From: Parietaria judaica
Taxonomy: Eukaryota; Streptophyta; Magnoliopsida; Rosales; Urticaceae
Direction: 5' to 3'
Assembly: GCA_954871525.1 (NCBI GenBank)
Contig: OX940860.1
Location: 19,500,001-19,564,000 of the forward strand
Length of the DNA: 64,000 nucleotides
Of the stretch, positions 1-12,950 are shown piece by piece. The first letter of the stretch is position 1; each line of letters begins with the position of its first letter. The notes under the pieces were generated by a model, which did no database searches, was not told the origin of the DNA, and saw only the letters and a list, made by a program, of their open reading frames with translations. Position numbers and translations under genes: made by a program.

Positions 1-2
1 TA

Positions 3-1424
3 CCATCTGGAAAACGCACAATTGGTTCTCGTTGGGTTTACAAGATCAAAACGAAGTCTGATGGAAGTGTTGAACGGTATAAGGCCCGACTTGTTGCTAA
101 AGCCTATTCCCAACAGTACGGCATGGACTATGAAGAAACATTTGCACCCGTTGCGAAGATGACGACTATCCGTACGCTTATTGTTGTTGCTTCTACTTGT
201 CAGTGGAGCATATCTCAGATGGATGTCAAGAATGCATTCTTGTATAGTGATCTTCATGAAGAAGTTTACATGACACCCCCTCCAGGTATTGCACACACAC
301 CCGGTCACGTTTGTAAACTACGAAAATCACTTTATGGCCTGAAACAAGCCCTCCGTGCATGGTTCGAGAAGTTCTCCCTTGTAATCACTTCGCTTGGTTT
401 TCATCTGAGCCATCGTGATTCGGCTCTATTTGTCAAACGTACGAGTGTAGGACGTATTCTCTTATCCTTGTATGTTGATGACATGATTATTACTGGTGAT
501 GATTGTGATGGGATTAAATCTTTGAAGTGTGAATTGGCTCGTTGTTTCGCTATGAAAGACATGGGCTTGCTACGATATTTTCTTGGTATTGAGGTTGCTA
601 CTTCACCAAAAGGCTATCTATTATCGTAGTCCAAGTATATAGCTGATTTATTTGAGCGTGCGCGTCTCACTGACAACAAGACTGTTGATACTCCCCTTGA
701 GACCAACGTTCGATACTCTCCGTCCGATGGCACTCCTTTGCCTGACCCTAGCCTATATCGTACAATTGTAGGCAGTTTGGTTTACCACACTGTTACTCGC
801 CCAAATATTGCACATGTCGTTCATGTAGTTAGCCAATTTGTCACTGCTCCTACTACAGTTCATTGGGCTGCTGTTCTACGTATTCTCAGGTACCTTCGAG
901 GCACTCAGTTTCAGAGTCTCTTGTTTCCATCTTCCTCATCTTTAGAGCTGCGTGCTTATTCGGACGCTGATTGGGCTGGTGATCCCACGGATCGCAAGTC
1001 AACTACTGGATTCTGTGTTTTTCTTGGTGATTCTCTTATCTCTTGGAAGAGTAAGAAACAAGATGTCATTTCTCGATCGTCTACAGAAGCTGAGTATCGT
1101 GCTATGGCCTCGACCACTTGTGAGATTGTTTGGTTGCGCTGGTTACTCTCTGACATGGGTGTTTTCCTTTCCCAACCTACACCATTGTACTGTGATAATC
1201 AGAGCGCGATTCAAATTGCGCGCAATTCAGTTTTCCATGAGCGGACCAAGCACATTGAGATTGATTGTCACGTTGTTCACCACCATCTTCAGACTGACAC
1301 CATCACGTTACCATTTGTTTCTTCCACTCACCAGATTGCTGACTTGTTCACGAAAGCTCGCCCCACCTCGCGTTTTCGATTTTTATCTGACAAACTCTCG
1401 ATGTTTCTCGATGTAGCATCATGA
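3..1424 (+). pseudogene. copia pol fragment: reverse transcriptase and RNase H, one in-frame stop
   Basis: The frame is open from position 3, so the true start lies upstream of the window. Visible family marks are the copia RT block with RLVAKAYSQ and ETFAPVAKM, the catalytic YVDD motif in LSLYVDDMII (about 463-492), and the RNase H block with SDADWAGDPTDRKSTTG and SSTEAEYRAM. The ADLFTK motif lies near the C-terminus. A TAG codon at 627-629 stands where related elements usually have glutamine (CAG), so a single C-to-T change explains it; the same frame reads on to 1424. In an intact element these domains copy the RNA into DNA and degrade the RNA template. The reading frame is otherwise well kept, which suggests a fairly recent death. 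Confidence 0.9.
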
Positions 1425-1437
1425 GTTTGCGGGGGGA

Positions 1438-1582
1438 TATTAGCATATATTATTATTATTATTATTATTGTCAAGGGTAGTTTAGTCATTTATCTTTTCT
1501 TATGTTAGCTTTATACAAAAGCCTTCTTGTAACCAAAATTAATAGAGTTTTTTTAGTTTCTCATTTCCCTTGATTTCTACGA
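1438..1582 (+). repeat. probable 3' LTR or LTR start of the copia element
   Basis: It begins right after the G-rich polypurine tract with TATTAGCATA, contains a (TTA)n run and ends near TTGATTTCTAC. The other LTR is outside the window, so neither the exact end nor the target duplication can be verified. Confidence 0.5.
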
Positions 1583-3067
1583 ATTAAACTCAACCCCCTT
1601 AAGGAGGGAGATCAAGGATCAACCAATGAAGCTATACATTCTTGACAACATGCATGATTTCATTGTTGAGCTCTTATATTTTGTTCAGACGGGACCTGTA
1701 AAGGCTTTTCTTCTTCTTCTCATTCAAAATATTTTCTTTGATCGTAGGTTTTGAATATACATCACTTCTATACTTTACATCTTCCATTTCCCTTTCTCTT
1801 TTCTCTTTCATTGAAAAGAATCTTCCATAACTTTGTTCTTTACGTCAATAGAAAGAAAGGAAAAGGAAATATATATAACTTACAACTAATTAAGTAGATT
1901 TTGATTCACAAAGTGAACCCTTTTAGGAAGAACAACCATTCCTAATCTCACCTTATGCCATTCAAGCACAATAATAATAATAATAAGAAAAATATAAATT
2001 CCTCCGTGAATTATCTTTGATAGTTCAACTAATTTACCAAAGAAAAAGATGTTTTGCAAAAAAAATAAAAAAATTGCAATGATTCGGAAGTTGACCCACG
2101 TAAGTTGGCTACATTACCGATCGGTCCACGGAAAATGAAAATATATACAATATAATTATATTCTCTGCATAAAATGAAAAAATAATTAAAAAAAATCTTA
2201 CTACGTTCATGTAGTTATTGCCCTTGAATTTTGGCACATTGTTGTAATTTTCCTATTAACTTAATCTTGTAACAACAATATCTCGTGTATTCTCCCATTA
2301 AAAAAATATATATATCTCGTGTATTCTCAAAATATAACATATTGTCCCGCATGCATTAAAAATGACGATGAATATTAATTAATTTATTTGGAACACATGT
2401 CGATTAATTAAGAGACATTTTTAAAGCTAGCTTGTGAAACATAAAGAGGCATTTTTAAAAGCTAAACTGAACTCATAAAAGGGGAATTATTTTTCCATCG
2501 TACATTTTGATAACAAAAACAAATCCAATTCCAATCCCAACAAGCAACAACACAAAACTTTTTACCATTTTTTATACAATATATATATATATATATAAAT
2601 ATTATTTGCGGGTCTTCGGGTCTACACGAACCCAAAGTATCCGACTCACTCAATCGTTGACTCGAACCGATCATCCCATCCACTATTTGACAATAATAAC
2701 AAAACCATTTTTACCGTTTTAACATAAAATATACAATTCAACTATTTTAGACAGATCTCCGGGTCAACTCCGACCAAAGGAATTGGACTCAACTTTCACT
2801 CTAATCGGCTCCGGTTCGGGCTGTCCGGGTTGAATCTAAAATGCACTGACACTTTCCCAACATAACAAAAGATATTATACCGTTTTAGCTGGCGAAGCGT
2901 TCCCCTCCAAAACCAAAGCAATAATAATAAACCAAAAATATAAACAACGAGTTTAATTAACCCAACACCATTCATTCAAATTTAAAGCACCATTCATGGG
3001 CATTACTCCTCTTTGCTCCCAATAAATCCCAATCAGATTCCCTCGTTCCTCGGAACCAACGGTCAGG
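1583..3067. other. intergenic DNA upstream of the rhomboid gene
   Basis: AT-rich with an (AT)n run near 2580-2600. No ORF here has recognisable protein similarity. An AATATAAAC stretch near 2936-2944, about 125 bases before the rhomboid start codon, could be its TATA region, but this is a guess from position. Confidence 0.5.
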
Positions 3068-5973
3068 ATGGAGCGAGACCCACCTCCGGCGTCCACGAGC
3101 GTGCAAGCCAAGGTCCGTCGGCGGCGATCGACGGCGGAGAGCCGGCGAGTGTACACGCCCTTCAGGAAGTGGGCTTCGTGGCTGGTCCCGGCCATTGTGG
3201 CCGTCAACATTGTCGTTTTGGTGGTGACCATGGGCATCAACGATTGCCCCAAGAGCTCAACCTCTTGCCTCGCTCGCTTCTTGGGTCGCTTCTCCTTTCA
3301 GCCCCTCAAAGAGAACCCCCTTCTCGGCCCTTCTTCTCTCACGTAACCTCTCTCTCTCCCTCTGCAAATGCCTTCGTTTGAGCTTAATGGCTTTTTGATC
3401 AAGGGACTTGATTGTTACAGTATTGGTTTTTTTTCTTTCTATATGAATATATTATATATACACAGCATAAATATATATGCAATGGGAGCTTGAATGTACA
3501 AAACGGTAACGGAATACATGAATTTTTCGGAGAGGAATCTACTATGATCGAAAAATAAATGACGGTCAAATTCATTCAACCCGGTCGGGCTGGATCAAGG
3601 AAATGGATTCGGATCACAAACTCTAGCGTTGGAAAGTTTTTTTTTATGTTTCGGGTGAACGTCGATTAAGGAAAAACCGTTTAATCGATCGCTTTGAAAT
3701 GGGTTAAAGAATGCGGTTTTTTCGAATGGGGTTTCACATACTTGATGATTTAACATCTTTTTTGTTTGTTTAGATTAGAGAAGATGGGTGCTTTGGAAGT
3801 AAATAAGGTGGTTCACGGACACCAGTCATGGCGGCTCTTCACGTGTATATGGTTACATGCCGGAGTTTTCCATGTTCTCGCCAATATGTTGAGCCTCGTA
3901 TTCATCGGTGTTCGGCTTGAGCAAGAGTTTGGCTTTGGTGAGCATCGAACTTATTTGTTACTTTGGCATCTACTACGTACTTAAGCACCGATGAAGAGCG
4001 TGTTTACATGAAAAATTTAAGCTTCGACGTGATTTTCATTGTTTCTGTGGTCAAAATGTTTGGCCTTTCACTCGTTTATATTCCTATCTGTATTGGCGAA
4101 AGTGGTAAACCGTAAAGTGGTTTATACCTCGAAATCGGTTCAATTCAAACTGAATAACCAGAATTAGGATTCTTGGAAGAAGAAGAAAAAAAAAAACACT
4201 GATTCGGTTGTTAACCTAAACCACCAACCAATTTAACCGGTGACCAATGTTTCAGTAAGGAGTTTAAAACCAGTTTTTTGGGTTTATAAAGCTTCTTTTT
4301 CTTTTTATTTTAATAACTTTTGGACTAATTAAGTTGTAGTTTTAGTCATTACAAACTCATTTCATATCGAAAATTATTTTCGACTGTAATAAAATTTCAA
4401 AAATAGTTTGTTTTCTTCATGAAATTAATTATTTGGACAACGTTCTCCCTATAAAAACCAGTATTACACCGGAAGCAGTTTCAAAACAGATTTCCATTTC
4501 CCAAACACCAGATATCCAATCTCGGTTTAAAAAATAACAAAAACATGGAAGCGGAAAACCGGTTTCACCCTTAGGGCATTCTCCTCGGGTTATGATATAA
4601 TTTAACCTAATGTTCTCTTTAAGCATCTTGTTTGGTTTTGCGGTTAAAATGCTGATTATGTTATTAACAAATCTCAGTTAGAATTGGATTGCTATATATC
4701 ATATCGGGTCTTGGCGGTAGTTTGCTCTCCGCTCTTTTTATTCAGAATGGCATCTCCGTTGGTGCCTCGGGAGCACTTTTTGGTCTTTTGGGTAGTATGC
4801 TTTCAGAGCTTCTCACAAATTGGACTATATACGAGAATAAGGTACACACATTTTCACCAGTGACATAGATTTTTCCTGTTTCGATTTATCCGAGACCGTA
4901 ATTTCTTACGTTCTTTGAATATTTATTTGCAGTTAGCAGCGTTACTCACTCTCATCGTCATCATCTTGATTAATTTAGCTGTGGGAATCCTCCCGCACGT
5001 TGACAACTTCGCTCACATTGGAGGGTTCGTTTCGGGATTTCTTCTCGGCTTTATATTTTTCGTTCGGCCTCAGTTTAAATGGATTAGCGAAAAATATTCT
5101 TCCCCGGCCCATACTGTTATCAGTTCAGTTACTAAACACAAAACTTATCAGCTCGCGTTGTGGATTGTGTCTCTGATTCTGTTGCTTCTCGGGCAAGTTT
5201 CGCCAACTCCGTCCCTCAAATCTGATTATTGTGAAATCACCATAATCGAAGAGTTCTAAAGTTTTTGTTGTTGTTGTTGTTGTGTTGTGACAGATTTGTC
5301 CTCGGTCTGGTTCTGCTGTTTCAAGGAGTGAACTTGAATGATCACTGTTCGTGGTGTCATTATCTTAGCTGCATCCCTACTTCTCATTGGAGTTGCGATT
5401 CAAAGCAGACTTATTGCGAGGTAAACTAATGTGCTTCGTGCTCGGGTTCTTTCCTTAAATTGGTTTAAAAGTCTTGGAAATAATTTTGGCCCAGAAGCCC
5501 GGTCTCAGCCCAAATTTGGCCCTTAAACTAAGCCTTTCTGACCAAAAACCAGGAACCGGGCCGGGACAACTCAAGCCGCGCCCGGTTTTCGAATATGGTT
5601 TCACTTAGGGTTTGGACTTTGGATATGTTTTATTTGGCCGGGATGACTTAAACCCGCTCCCGGTTTTTCAAATATGTTTTCACTTAGGGTTGGGACTTTG
5701 GATATGTTTCCGAAAATGTTTTACTTGGACTTCACCCATTCTTTGCTTAGTTTTGCTGAATGCCCTTTCTTAAAGCTTCCAAAAACTACGATTTGTTTGT
5801 GCAATTTGTCGATTTTTGTGTTTATGATTAAATGTATTTTGCAGATGATCCAGACGGGAAACGAGATGAACATGACGTGCCAAAGCAACGGAAGAAGTAG
5901 CAGTTTCCAGTTACTAAATAGCAACCCTTCGCAAACTCAGCTTCAGGAGTTTTGCCGTCAGCTCTGCCGTTAG
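3068..5973 (+). CDS. RBL: rhomboid-like intramembrane serine protease (RBL1/RBL2 type)
   Basis: Six exons can be placed: 3068-3342, 3774-3937, 4678-4841, 4933-5192, 5294-5420 and 5845-5973, giving 372 residues. Rhomboids cut transmembrane segments of substrate proteins inside the membrane, and plant members sit mainly in the Golgi or plastids. The product has a basic N-terminus, then a membrane segment ([16 protein letters not shown]), the [13 protein letters not shown] helix, the catalytic serine in GASGALFG (about Ser177) and the catalytic histidine in NFAHIGGF (about His229). The C-terminal cysteine-rich tail (CSWCHYLSC, ending LCR) is typical of the RBL1 branch. Both catalytic residues are present, so activity is expected. 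The fourth intron (5193-5293) appears to use a GC donor (G|GCAAGT), because only this keeps the alignment with the family ungapped. A GT-AG alternative (5197-5261) would add an 11-residue leucine/cysteine stretch. The substrate is unknown. Confidence 0.92.
5581..5735 (+). repeat. imperfect 78-bp tandem duplication in the last rhomboid intron
   Basis: Two successive copies, offset 78 bases (start 5581 and 5659), share CCCGGTTTT, TTTCACTTAGGG and GGACTTTGGATATGTTT. It is intronic and has no evident function. Confidence 0.7.
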
Positions 5974-6668
5974 AATTAGCCAACTTATTGTATATTATAC
6001 ATTTTTAATCTTAAAATCTGTTGCATCTTCACTTTTGTTACGCTAGTAGTAGTGATTTTTTAAAAAAAAACCCGAAGCCTGGTTTTTTTTTTATCGGTCC
6101 CGCACCTGAAAACCGAGAAAGAATCATGTCATGTCACACCCGGTTCGGGTTTTTCATCGATGAATATGAGCAGGGCTGAGGCTTTCAAAACTGGGCTGCC
6201 TAGTTTTAGTATTTTTATATTCTAATTAATTTATTACTATAGTTCTAGCTTTTAAAGTCTTGTTTTAATCTTACATTATATATTATAGCAAAGCTTAGAA
6301 AGTATGGGTGTCGATCTGATTTTCCTTGAACACAAACTTGGACCCGACTTCTATTCATGTTTTGGGCCTAAATAGATAGTTGGGCTTTAATTGATAGCCC
6401 ATTTATGGTATTTACTTAAGTTGGTGACTTCAAAGCCTAACCTAGAGAGAACCTAAGTAGGAAGTTAGGCCATTATTACATTTACAACCACCAAAGTAAA
6501 TTATGTAAATAAGTGCGTTGCTTTCGAATGGATGAAATAGTGAGGCTTCTCACCTCATTATATAATCTTTTTTTTTTTTTTCTGTACTCGAGATGTATTT
6601 ATTTTAGCATGATTTTTTTTTTATTGTCGGAGAGAGTAAATAAAACTAAATTAGAGACCTAAAGTTTA
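5974..6668. other. 3' flank of the rhomboid gene; no gene seen
   Basis: The first few hundred bases probably hold the 3' UTR, since TATTATACATTTTTAATC just after the stop resembles a plant polyadenylation region. The rest is AT-rich with poly-T runs and no supported ORF. Confidence 0.4.
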
Positions 6669-6676
6669 CTCAACAA

Positions 6677-7242
6677 TAGGGGTGGCAATTTGGGGCCGGA
6701 CACGAAACACGAAACGGTTACGACACGATTTAAACGGGTCTGGGTCTACCATAAATGGATCTGGGTCCAACCGTGTCGAACACGATTAAATAACAGGTAA
6801 ACACGACACGAACACGATAACACGATGGGACCCAATTAGACACGATTAAAGAGTAAAAAGTTACATTTTCTACATTTTATATATGTTATTAAGTGTTTTA
6901 ATACTTATTATATATGAAATTTATGTTTTTATTTGATTAATTCCGTCTTACAATTGATGAACAAAAAAATTTGCTAGTAAAATTTTAAAATCTTCGACAA
7001 TATAGTTAAATAAATTAAGTTAAATGACTATAAATTGAATTAATTTATCATTTATAAATAAATGTCTCTATTAATTGGGTTAAACGGGTAGACACGATAA
7101 ACACGTTATTTAAATGGGGCGGGTCTGGGTCTCGTCTTCTAACACGATTAATAAATGGGGCGGGTCTGGGTCTAGATAAAATAAGTAAAAAACGATTAAG
7201 ACCCGGCACGAACACGACACGCAACCCGAATTGCCACCCCTA
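6677..7242. mobile_element. non-autonomous hAT-type element with 8-bp target duplication
   Basis: The 566-bp element has inverted ends TAGGGGTGGCAATT and AATTGCCACCCCTA. It is flanked on both sides by the 8-bp direct repeat CTCAACAA (6669-6676 and 7243-7250). An 8-bp duplication with a TAGGGGTGGC end is the hAT signature. Inside are reiterated ACACGA, CACGATT and GGGTCTGGGTC motifs near both ends and an AT-rich core; there is no ORF. Confidence 0.88.
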
Positions 7243-10010
7243 CTCAACAACCATTTGCTAATGCTTTAGAAATGGTTAAAAAAAAATTAACATTTTGGTA
7301 TTGTGTTTTAATATCCGGATATATATGGAATTAAACAATTTACCTTAATTTTATTATTCATCGGCTCAAATTTACCCATATCATGATCCAACAATTACAT
7401 TTAAAAAGAAAGAAAAAATACACTTTTTAAAAAAAAGACTTAAAAAAATTGTCTTAATTTTATTCGAATGTAATTTAAAAGTTCAAAATCTAGACTCCCA
7501 AACCTATATCATTACCAGTACCACATGCTAATCGTTATAAATAAGTCATCAAAAACGAAGATAAATCATTTATTCTCTTTATGTTTTTCCAAATCTAATA
7601 TTAGGTATTCTTAATTATTATTATTATTATTATTATAAATAAATAAATTTAAGCAGAAACTTGCAAAAATAAATATATTTGGTTGATGGAAAGAAAAAGC
7701 ATGCCTCAAATCAAACGTACAAAAACTGTGTTGCTTTGGTTTGGTCCACCTCCAGCCTTTGTCGCTCCAATGCATGCGGGTACTAGTAGTAGTAAGCTAC
7801 AAACTAGACCCATTTTATTACCATCATTTCTTGCTTTGCCACATTTCACCCCACAACTTCAAATTCTTTATGAAATTGCCCCAAATCTACAATCTCGAAT
7901 CTTCTCTCCCACTGTTTGGGTTTGGGATTCAAAACAGGTAGTTATGACAGTTGGTCTTTCACCTAAACCTTTAAACACTAAAGCTTTGGCCTTTGAGAAT
8001 TAAAGTAGAGAAAAAAGGTCTAATTTCTTCTCTCTTTTTTTTCATGGGATTGAAAATTAAAGTTGAAGATTTGATCATGGTCCAATTTTTTAGTGAATTT
8101 ATGAAGAAACTTGAAGCTTCTTATGTCCCATGGAGATTTATGACATCATTAAGGTTTGCTTTTTGGTGATATATTTGGTGTCTTGGTGAATGGTCCACAT
8201 AGTTCCCAACCAACGACACTGTGAGAAAGACTCGACAATATTATTTTTTATTATTATTTAACCATGAATGCGAGTTATTTATGTATCAAGTATGTTTATT
8301 ATACTTGATACATTGATGATGGGATTAATATTTCGAGGATAATCATAAAAAGAATTAAATTTAAAGATCTTTTTTCTCCTTGTCCTCGTTAGTGAAGATG
8401 TTAACAATGGCTAACTAACTAGTTTTGTACTTTTCTTTTATTACACTCAATAAAGTTATTGTTTTTGTTATTCTTGAGGAAAAATCAGTTCGTGTTAACT
8501 GTTAAGTACATTACTCGTACGTACATATTAATTAAGTTTATATCATGTAAGCTCTTATATTCATTTTTATAGATAGTGTAACTTCTATTGACTGTTTACG
8601 TAGAATAATTTGACTATTATTAAATAATTTGCCGTTAACTTTGACCAATTTTTATTAAAAACTGGCTTCTATCAGTTTCTTCATTGGTTTTGGTTTTATA
8701 TTAAAACTATAGCAGCAACAATTTCTTCAAAATACAACAGTATTATTACCTAGAGTAAAGATCGTATAATTCTATAGCAATATAAATATATATATATATA
8801 TATAAGAAAATCAAAACAAAAATCCATGGTATCGAAGATCAATTATATAACTTACAACACTTTGTTATTTTTATCTACGATTTCTTAACAGTTGAGTGCG
8901 CTCGTCGCAAACTTTCTAACGACAATATCTCACTTGTTCTTTGTAAGATATCGAATTAGCTCGTAGATATCGAATTTAGTAGCATTCGCCCATCAAAAAC
9001 GAATGACACACACAAAATGAATCTTTCCCTTGCATACCTTTCTTTAAACATAAATCAATGATTCAATATAAAGCAATTCTTAAACTTTACATTATTTAGA
9101 AGATCAACTGTCAACTGTTTCTTTATAATTGTAATAATAATAAAAACAATTGATAAAATATTCCTTGCCCAATACTATTGGCTAATTATAATCCGACAAG
9201 CTTAATGAATATATATGTTGGACTTGGACCAAAAAAACAAAAGACTGCCACTAAGGGTACGTACTTATATTTTCCACATTATTAATGCTATTAATATTAT
9301 TATTAAAATTTTAATTAAAAGATACGACTATAGTTTTTATTTAATTTTATTATTTGTGCAACTACCGTGAATGATGCAACTGATTATGGGTGGAAAAGAG
9401 GAGGTGGGGTCTGAATTGAAATGAGCTTTCATGAGCTATGAAATTCAATCATTTAATTTACGCATTGATAATGATTAATCACAGTTTCCCTCTTCTTTAT
9501 GTAATGCCAATGCCATGCATGTGAGTAGCTTTAAAGTGGTTGAATTGAATCACAAAATTAAATTAAATAAAAATAAGCTATAATAACACGTTCACACATT
9601 ATTCAAAACCTATACAATAAAAACAGTGTGCTATTTTTTGTTGCCCTTCATTTATTGCCTTAAATGTTGCCTATACAATTGGAAAATTTTCATTTCATTT
9701 GATAATTTGAATATATATTACGTGACATGACGTTTAAAAATACATTCTAAGAAATTAAGTATTTATACTGTTATTATCTTTTTAATAATTATGTGCCGTG
9801 ATTTTATCTTATTTTTGGGTCGCTGACAGGCTTGTTTCCTTTTTCTTTTAAAATTAGTCAACATTGGGTTTAAAAGTCCAATAATGTCCCTGAATCTCTA
9901 TCCAAATGCAACGCTTTATTCCGGAAAACCAGCGAGTGTGATTGTGATTTGTGATTGTGCATAAGCTTTTTGCAACCCAAGGCCAAGAGACGAGAAGGCT
10001 CAAAGCCCAC

Positions 10011-10047
10011 AAAACAAAAACAAAAACAAAAACAAAAACAAAAAAAT
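10011..10047. repeat. (AAAAAC)n microsatellite
   Basis: Uninterrupted six-base repeat, about six units, ending in poly-A. The opposite-strand ORF across it, rich in Phe-Val, is an artefact of the repeat. Confidence 0.9.
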
Positions 10048-12323
10048 ATCTACTGTAATTAAGCACTTAAGGATGAGTAGTTTAAATTTAAAGCATTTGT
10101 AGTAGATTAGATATTAAATAATTGGCATATCGTCTCTAATTTAAAATATTGCACTAACTCTTCTACATTCTAGAAATAATAGCAATAAATAATTATAAGT
10201 GTTTAAGCAAAATCAATAATCGTTTACCTAAATTTTATTTGTAAAAGTTGAAGTACTTAAGTCGCGTAAAAGTATAGTGTTTGTCATCTTATAAAATACC
10301 CCGTTATGAAAAACTTGAGGATACAATATAGTTGTTTCACGAATTGAAGAATTATATAGAGATGAAAAAAAAAAACACAATATCAAGGGCTTCCATACTT
10401 GATTGTCGTTTTCTAATAAACCATTTGGAATAACAATGTTTTTTTAAAAGAAAATCGAAACAAGAAACGGTGCTCAATTCCTTAATAAGTAGCTAAGTTT
10501 CTCTTTTCACTCCGAACAAATGAGTTTAATTGGGCAATCACGTCTGCTCAAATTTAGGGACAGATTTTCTAGAAACAAACTAGCCAAGTGAAATTCGGGC
10601 ATAAGCTACGCAAATGCAAATGGGACGATACATTCATATATATTTATAATAATACGTATCATTTTATTGTTTTTCAGGGTCTCAATCAATGGGATAATAA
10701 TGCCTAACATACTTCTTTGTTATGTAAAACTATGGACTGATATTTGTTAGGATATCAAATGCATGGAGAGAAAGGGATGAATGTCATAGATAAGAGGAAT
10801 ACGATAGATAAGGATTGGAATGGAAACATACAATTAGCAAATATTTGGTGGGGGCAAAATTGCAAATTGACTTTGTCCTTGTATCTTTTTATTTTAATAC
10901 TCTCGTAGTCTCATTCTTCCCTCATGTGAACATTATTATTATTTTGTGCTTATCTTCCTTGTAACTCCTCTCACACCCACATGCAAACTTAGGTCTCTCT
11001 CTCTCTCTCTCTCATGTGTGGACATAAATACTTAAATAGCATGTGATTGGTTATTTATAAATATGCCATCTATTTTCAATTTGAAGTTATCCAATCAGAA
11101 ATTATTTCGCATCACCATGTGGCAATAAATAACTAATGTGAGCAAAATTGACTTCTATCATACCACATGAAATATCATATTGCTAAAACTATACTAATGT
11201 AACAATTCGATGAGCTTATTATAATATTGGTTATGCATGAACACATGCATGTTTGTCTAGAATATGGTTTATAATATATATATATATATATATATACGTG
11301 GAATCTTAATGAACAAGTTTTCATTATGGCACGTCACTGATGACTCGCATTTGAGCTCATTATTTGCCGTGATCAAGCCTAAATTTGCGGCCATTGGAAA
11401 TAGACAGAACAAAGTGTCGATGAAATTAAAATTTGATGAGAAATTGAAGTCAGCTAAAGTGGCAACAAACGTATTATAATTTAATTTCGTACCGAATAAA
11501 CCGTCATGTTAGTTATGCTTTAGTACAAAGATGACATATAATATAGTTTCACAACGTTTAGCATAAACAACTTAGTCGGTCACGACTCATGTGGCGAATC
11601 TATAAAAATAAATTTGATAATGCATGTTTCATATTTGTAGGTGAAACTCGAAGTGGGTACCGGGTTTTTATATTTTTTTCATCTTGATCCCGGGTTTTGT
11701 CGGCGCCGTAGTCCGGCACAACTCAATGTTTGAAAATATTTTATAAGTAATTATTCTTAAGCTGAAGTTCTAATTTAAAGCTAAAATAAATTTTGATAGC
11801 TAAAACTATACATAAAAAAACCTAAGCCAAGTCCCGGAACGTTTTCTTTGGGACAAAAAGCCCGATTATTTGGGCTAAAATCGGATGGAAACCGGACCAA
11901 AAATGGGATTCGCTCAAACTTTCATCCTTACCATTTGTGTGTGTGTGTGTATTTTAGTAGTTATTATTATTGCCCCGTTTTTGTCATCTATATGTATAAC
12001 TTGTACGTACTATTGTACTGAAAATTCATATAATGTAAATACAAGTCGTAATTGTGTTAGGAACACGGGCACCAACCTCGTTTAAATATGGATCTTGTGC
12101 TCTATCTTTATCAATTAATAAGCACTTAATAATCCCTTTAATTGGATCTTAGTATTTATTAGATACCAATAGCTTTGCTTTATTAAATTCAAATTGATTT
12201 TGTTAATTTTTAATTACTTCGTACGTACTTAAAATACGTACACCCGATTTCTGCGTAGTTTAAAACCAACTTTTTTTCCTACCAATTTTATCTGCCAAAC
12301 AAATTATGAGTTAAATATGTAGT

Positions 12324-12325
<2 letters not shown>

Positions 12326-12357
<32 letters not shown>
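12326..12357. repeat. (AT)n microsatellite
   Basis: Sixteen uninterrupted AT units. Confidence 0.95.
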
Positions 12358-12358
<1 letters not shown>

Positions 12359-12793
12359 CCATTAATTAGGTTTGCTTTCCATATATTGTTGGAAATATCA
12401 CTCCTACTGTATTTGACAAGCATGAATACGAGAGTAGAAACTTACCTTCTGGGGAAAAAGTAGGACATGAAAAATATTTAAGCATGAATGAGCTAGCTCA
12501 TACAAGGGGCGGGTGCTAGGTGTAGTGACTAGTGTGTGATGCGGTGGTCTAGCCGCACTTGAGACACTTTTCGAAGGGTTAGCAATTTTATAAACTACAT
12601 TAACTTTTTAAAATACTATTTATGGTTTGTCAATGAATTTTCCGAGAACTCTTTATAGTTATTGCTTACGGTCGGATGTTTACTTTACTCCGTCTTTTTA
12701 TTGGAAGGATTGAGATAGTATTTGAAAAATGATTCATACATGACTCAGACATCTTCAACTTTAGGTAAATTTCTAATGCATATATATATATAT

Positions 12794-12950
12794 ATATATA
12801 TATTCGTAATGTAGTACATATAATCTTGGCCAATAGAGTCACTCACTCAGTAAAATATATATCTTGTTGGTCAATAGTGTTCAATATGTTCTAACTTTGA
12901 GAATATATATCTTGTTGCGAGTACATGTAATTTTGGTCAATAAATCAAAT
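12794..12950 (+). mobile_element. degenerate SINE body (same family as 49137-49348)
   Basis: It shares the order of short blocks seen in the better copy: TAATCTTGGCC.ATAG, then a second GGTCAATAGTGTT block, then GTTCTAAC, then ATCTTGT, and finally GAGTACATGTAAT. The tRNA-like head is not recognisable and the 5' end is unclear, so the limits are approximate. Confidence 0.55.

Larger units (their letters stand above)
1..1582 (+). mobile_element. Ty1/copia LTR retrotransposon, 3' part, cut by the window edge
   Basis: The window opens inside the pol region of a copia element. Reverse transcriptase and RNase H read on the plus strand up to 1424. They are followed by a G-rich polypurine tract (about 1428-1437) and an AT-rich stretch that looks like the start of a 3' LTR. 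The 5' LTR, gag, protease and integrase lie outside the window. One nonsense codon interrupts pol, so this copy is not autonomous. Confidence 0.9.
7251..12793. other. long AT-rich intergenic stretch without a supported gene
   Basis: Only short ORFs are present. The longest is 106 codons at 7683-8003, has no recognisable domain and is not called. Simple repeats include (TTA)n near 7614-7638, an (AAAAAC)n run at 10011-10047, (CT)n near 10993-11013, and (AT)n at 8789-8804, 11275-11296, 12326-12357 and 12780-12802. No tRNA, rRNA or transposon end was recognised. Confidence 0.5.

Noticed and set aside
7683..8003. 106-codon ORF in the intergenic region
   Set aside because: No recognisable domain, no splice context, and codon use like random AT-rich DNA.
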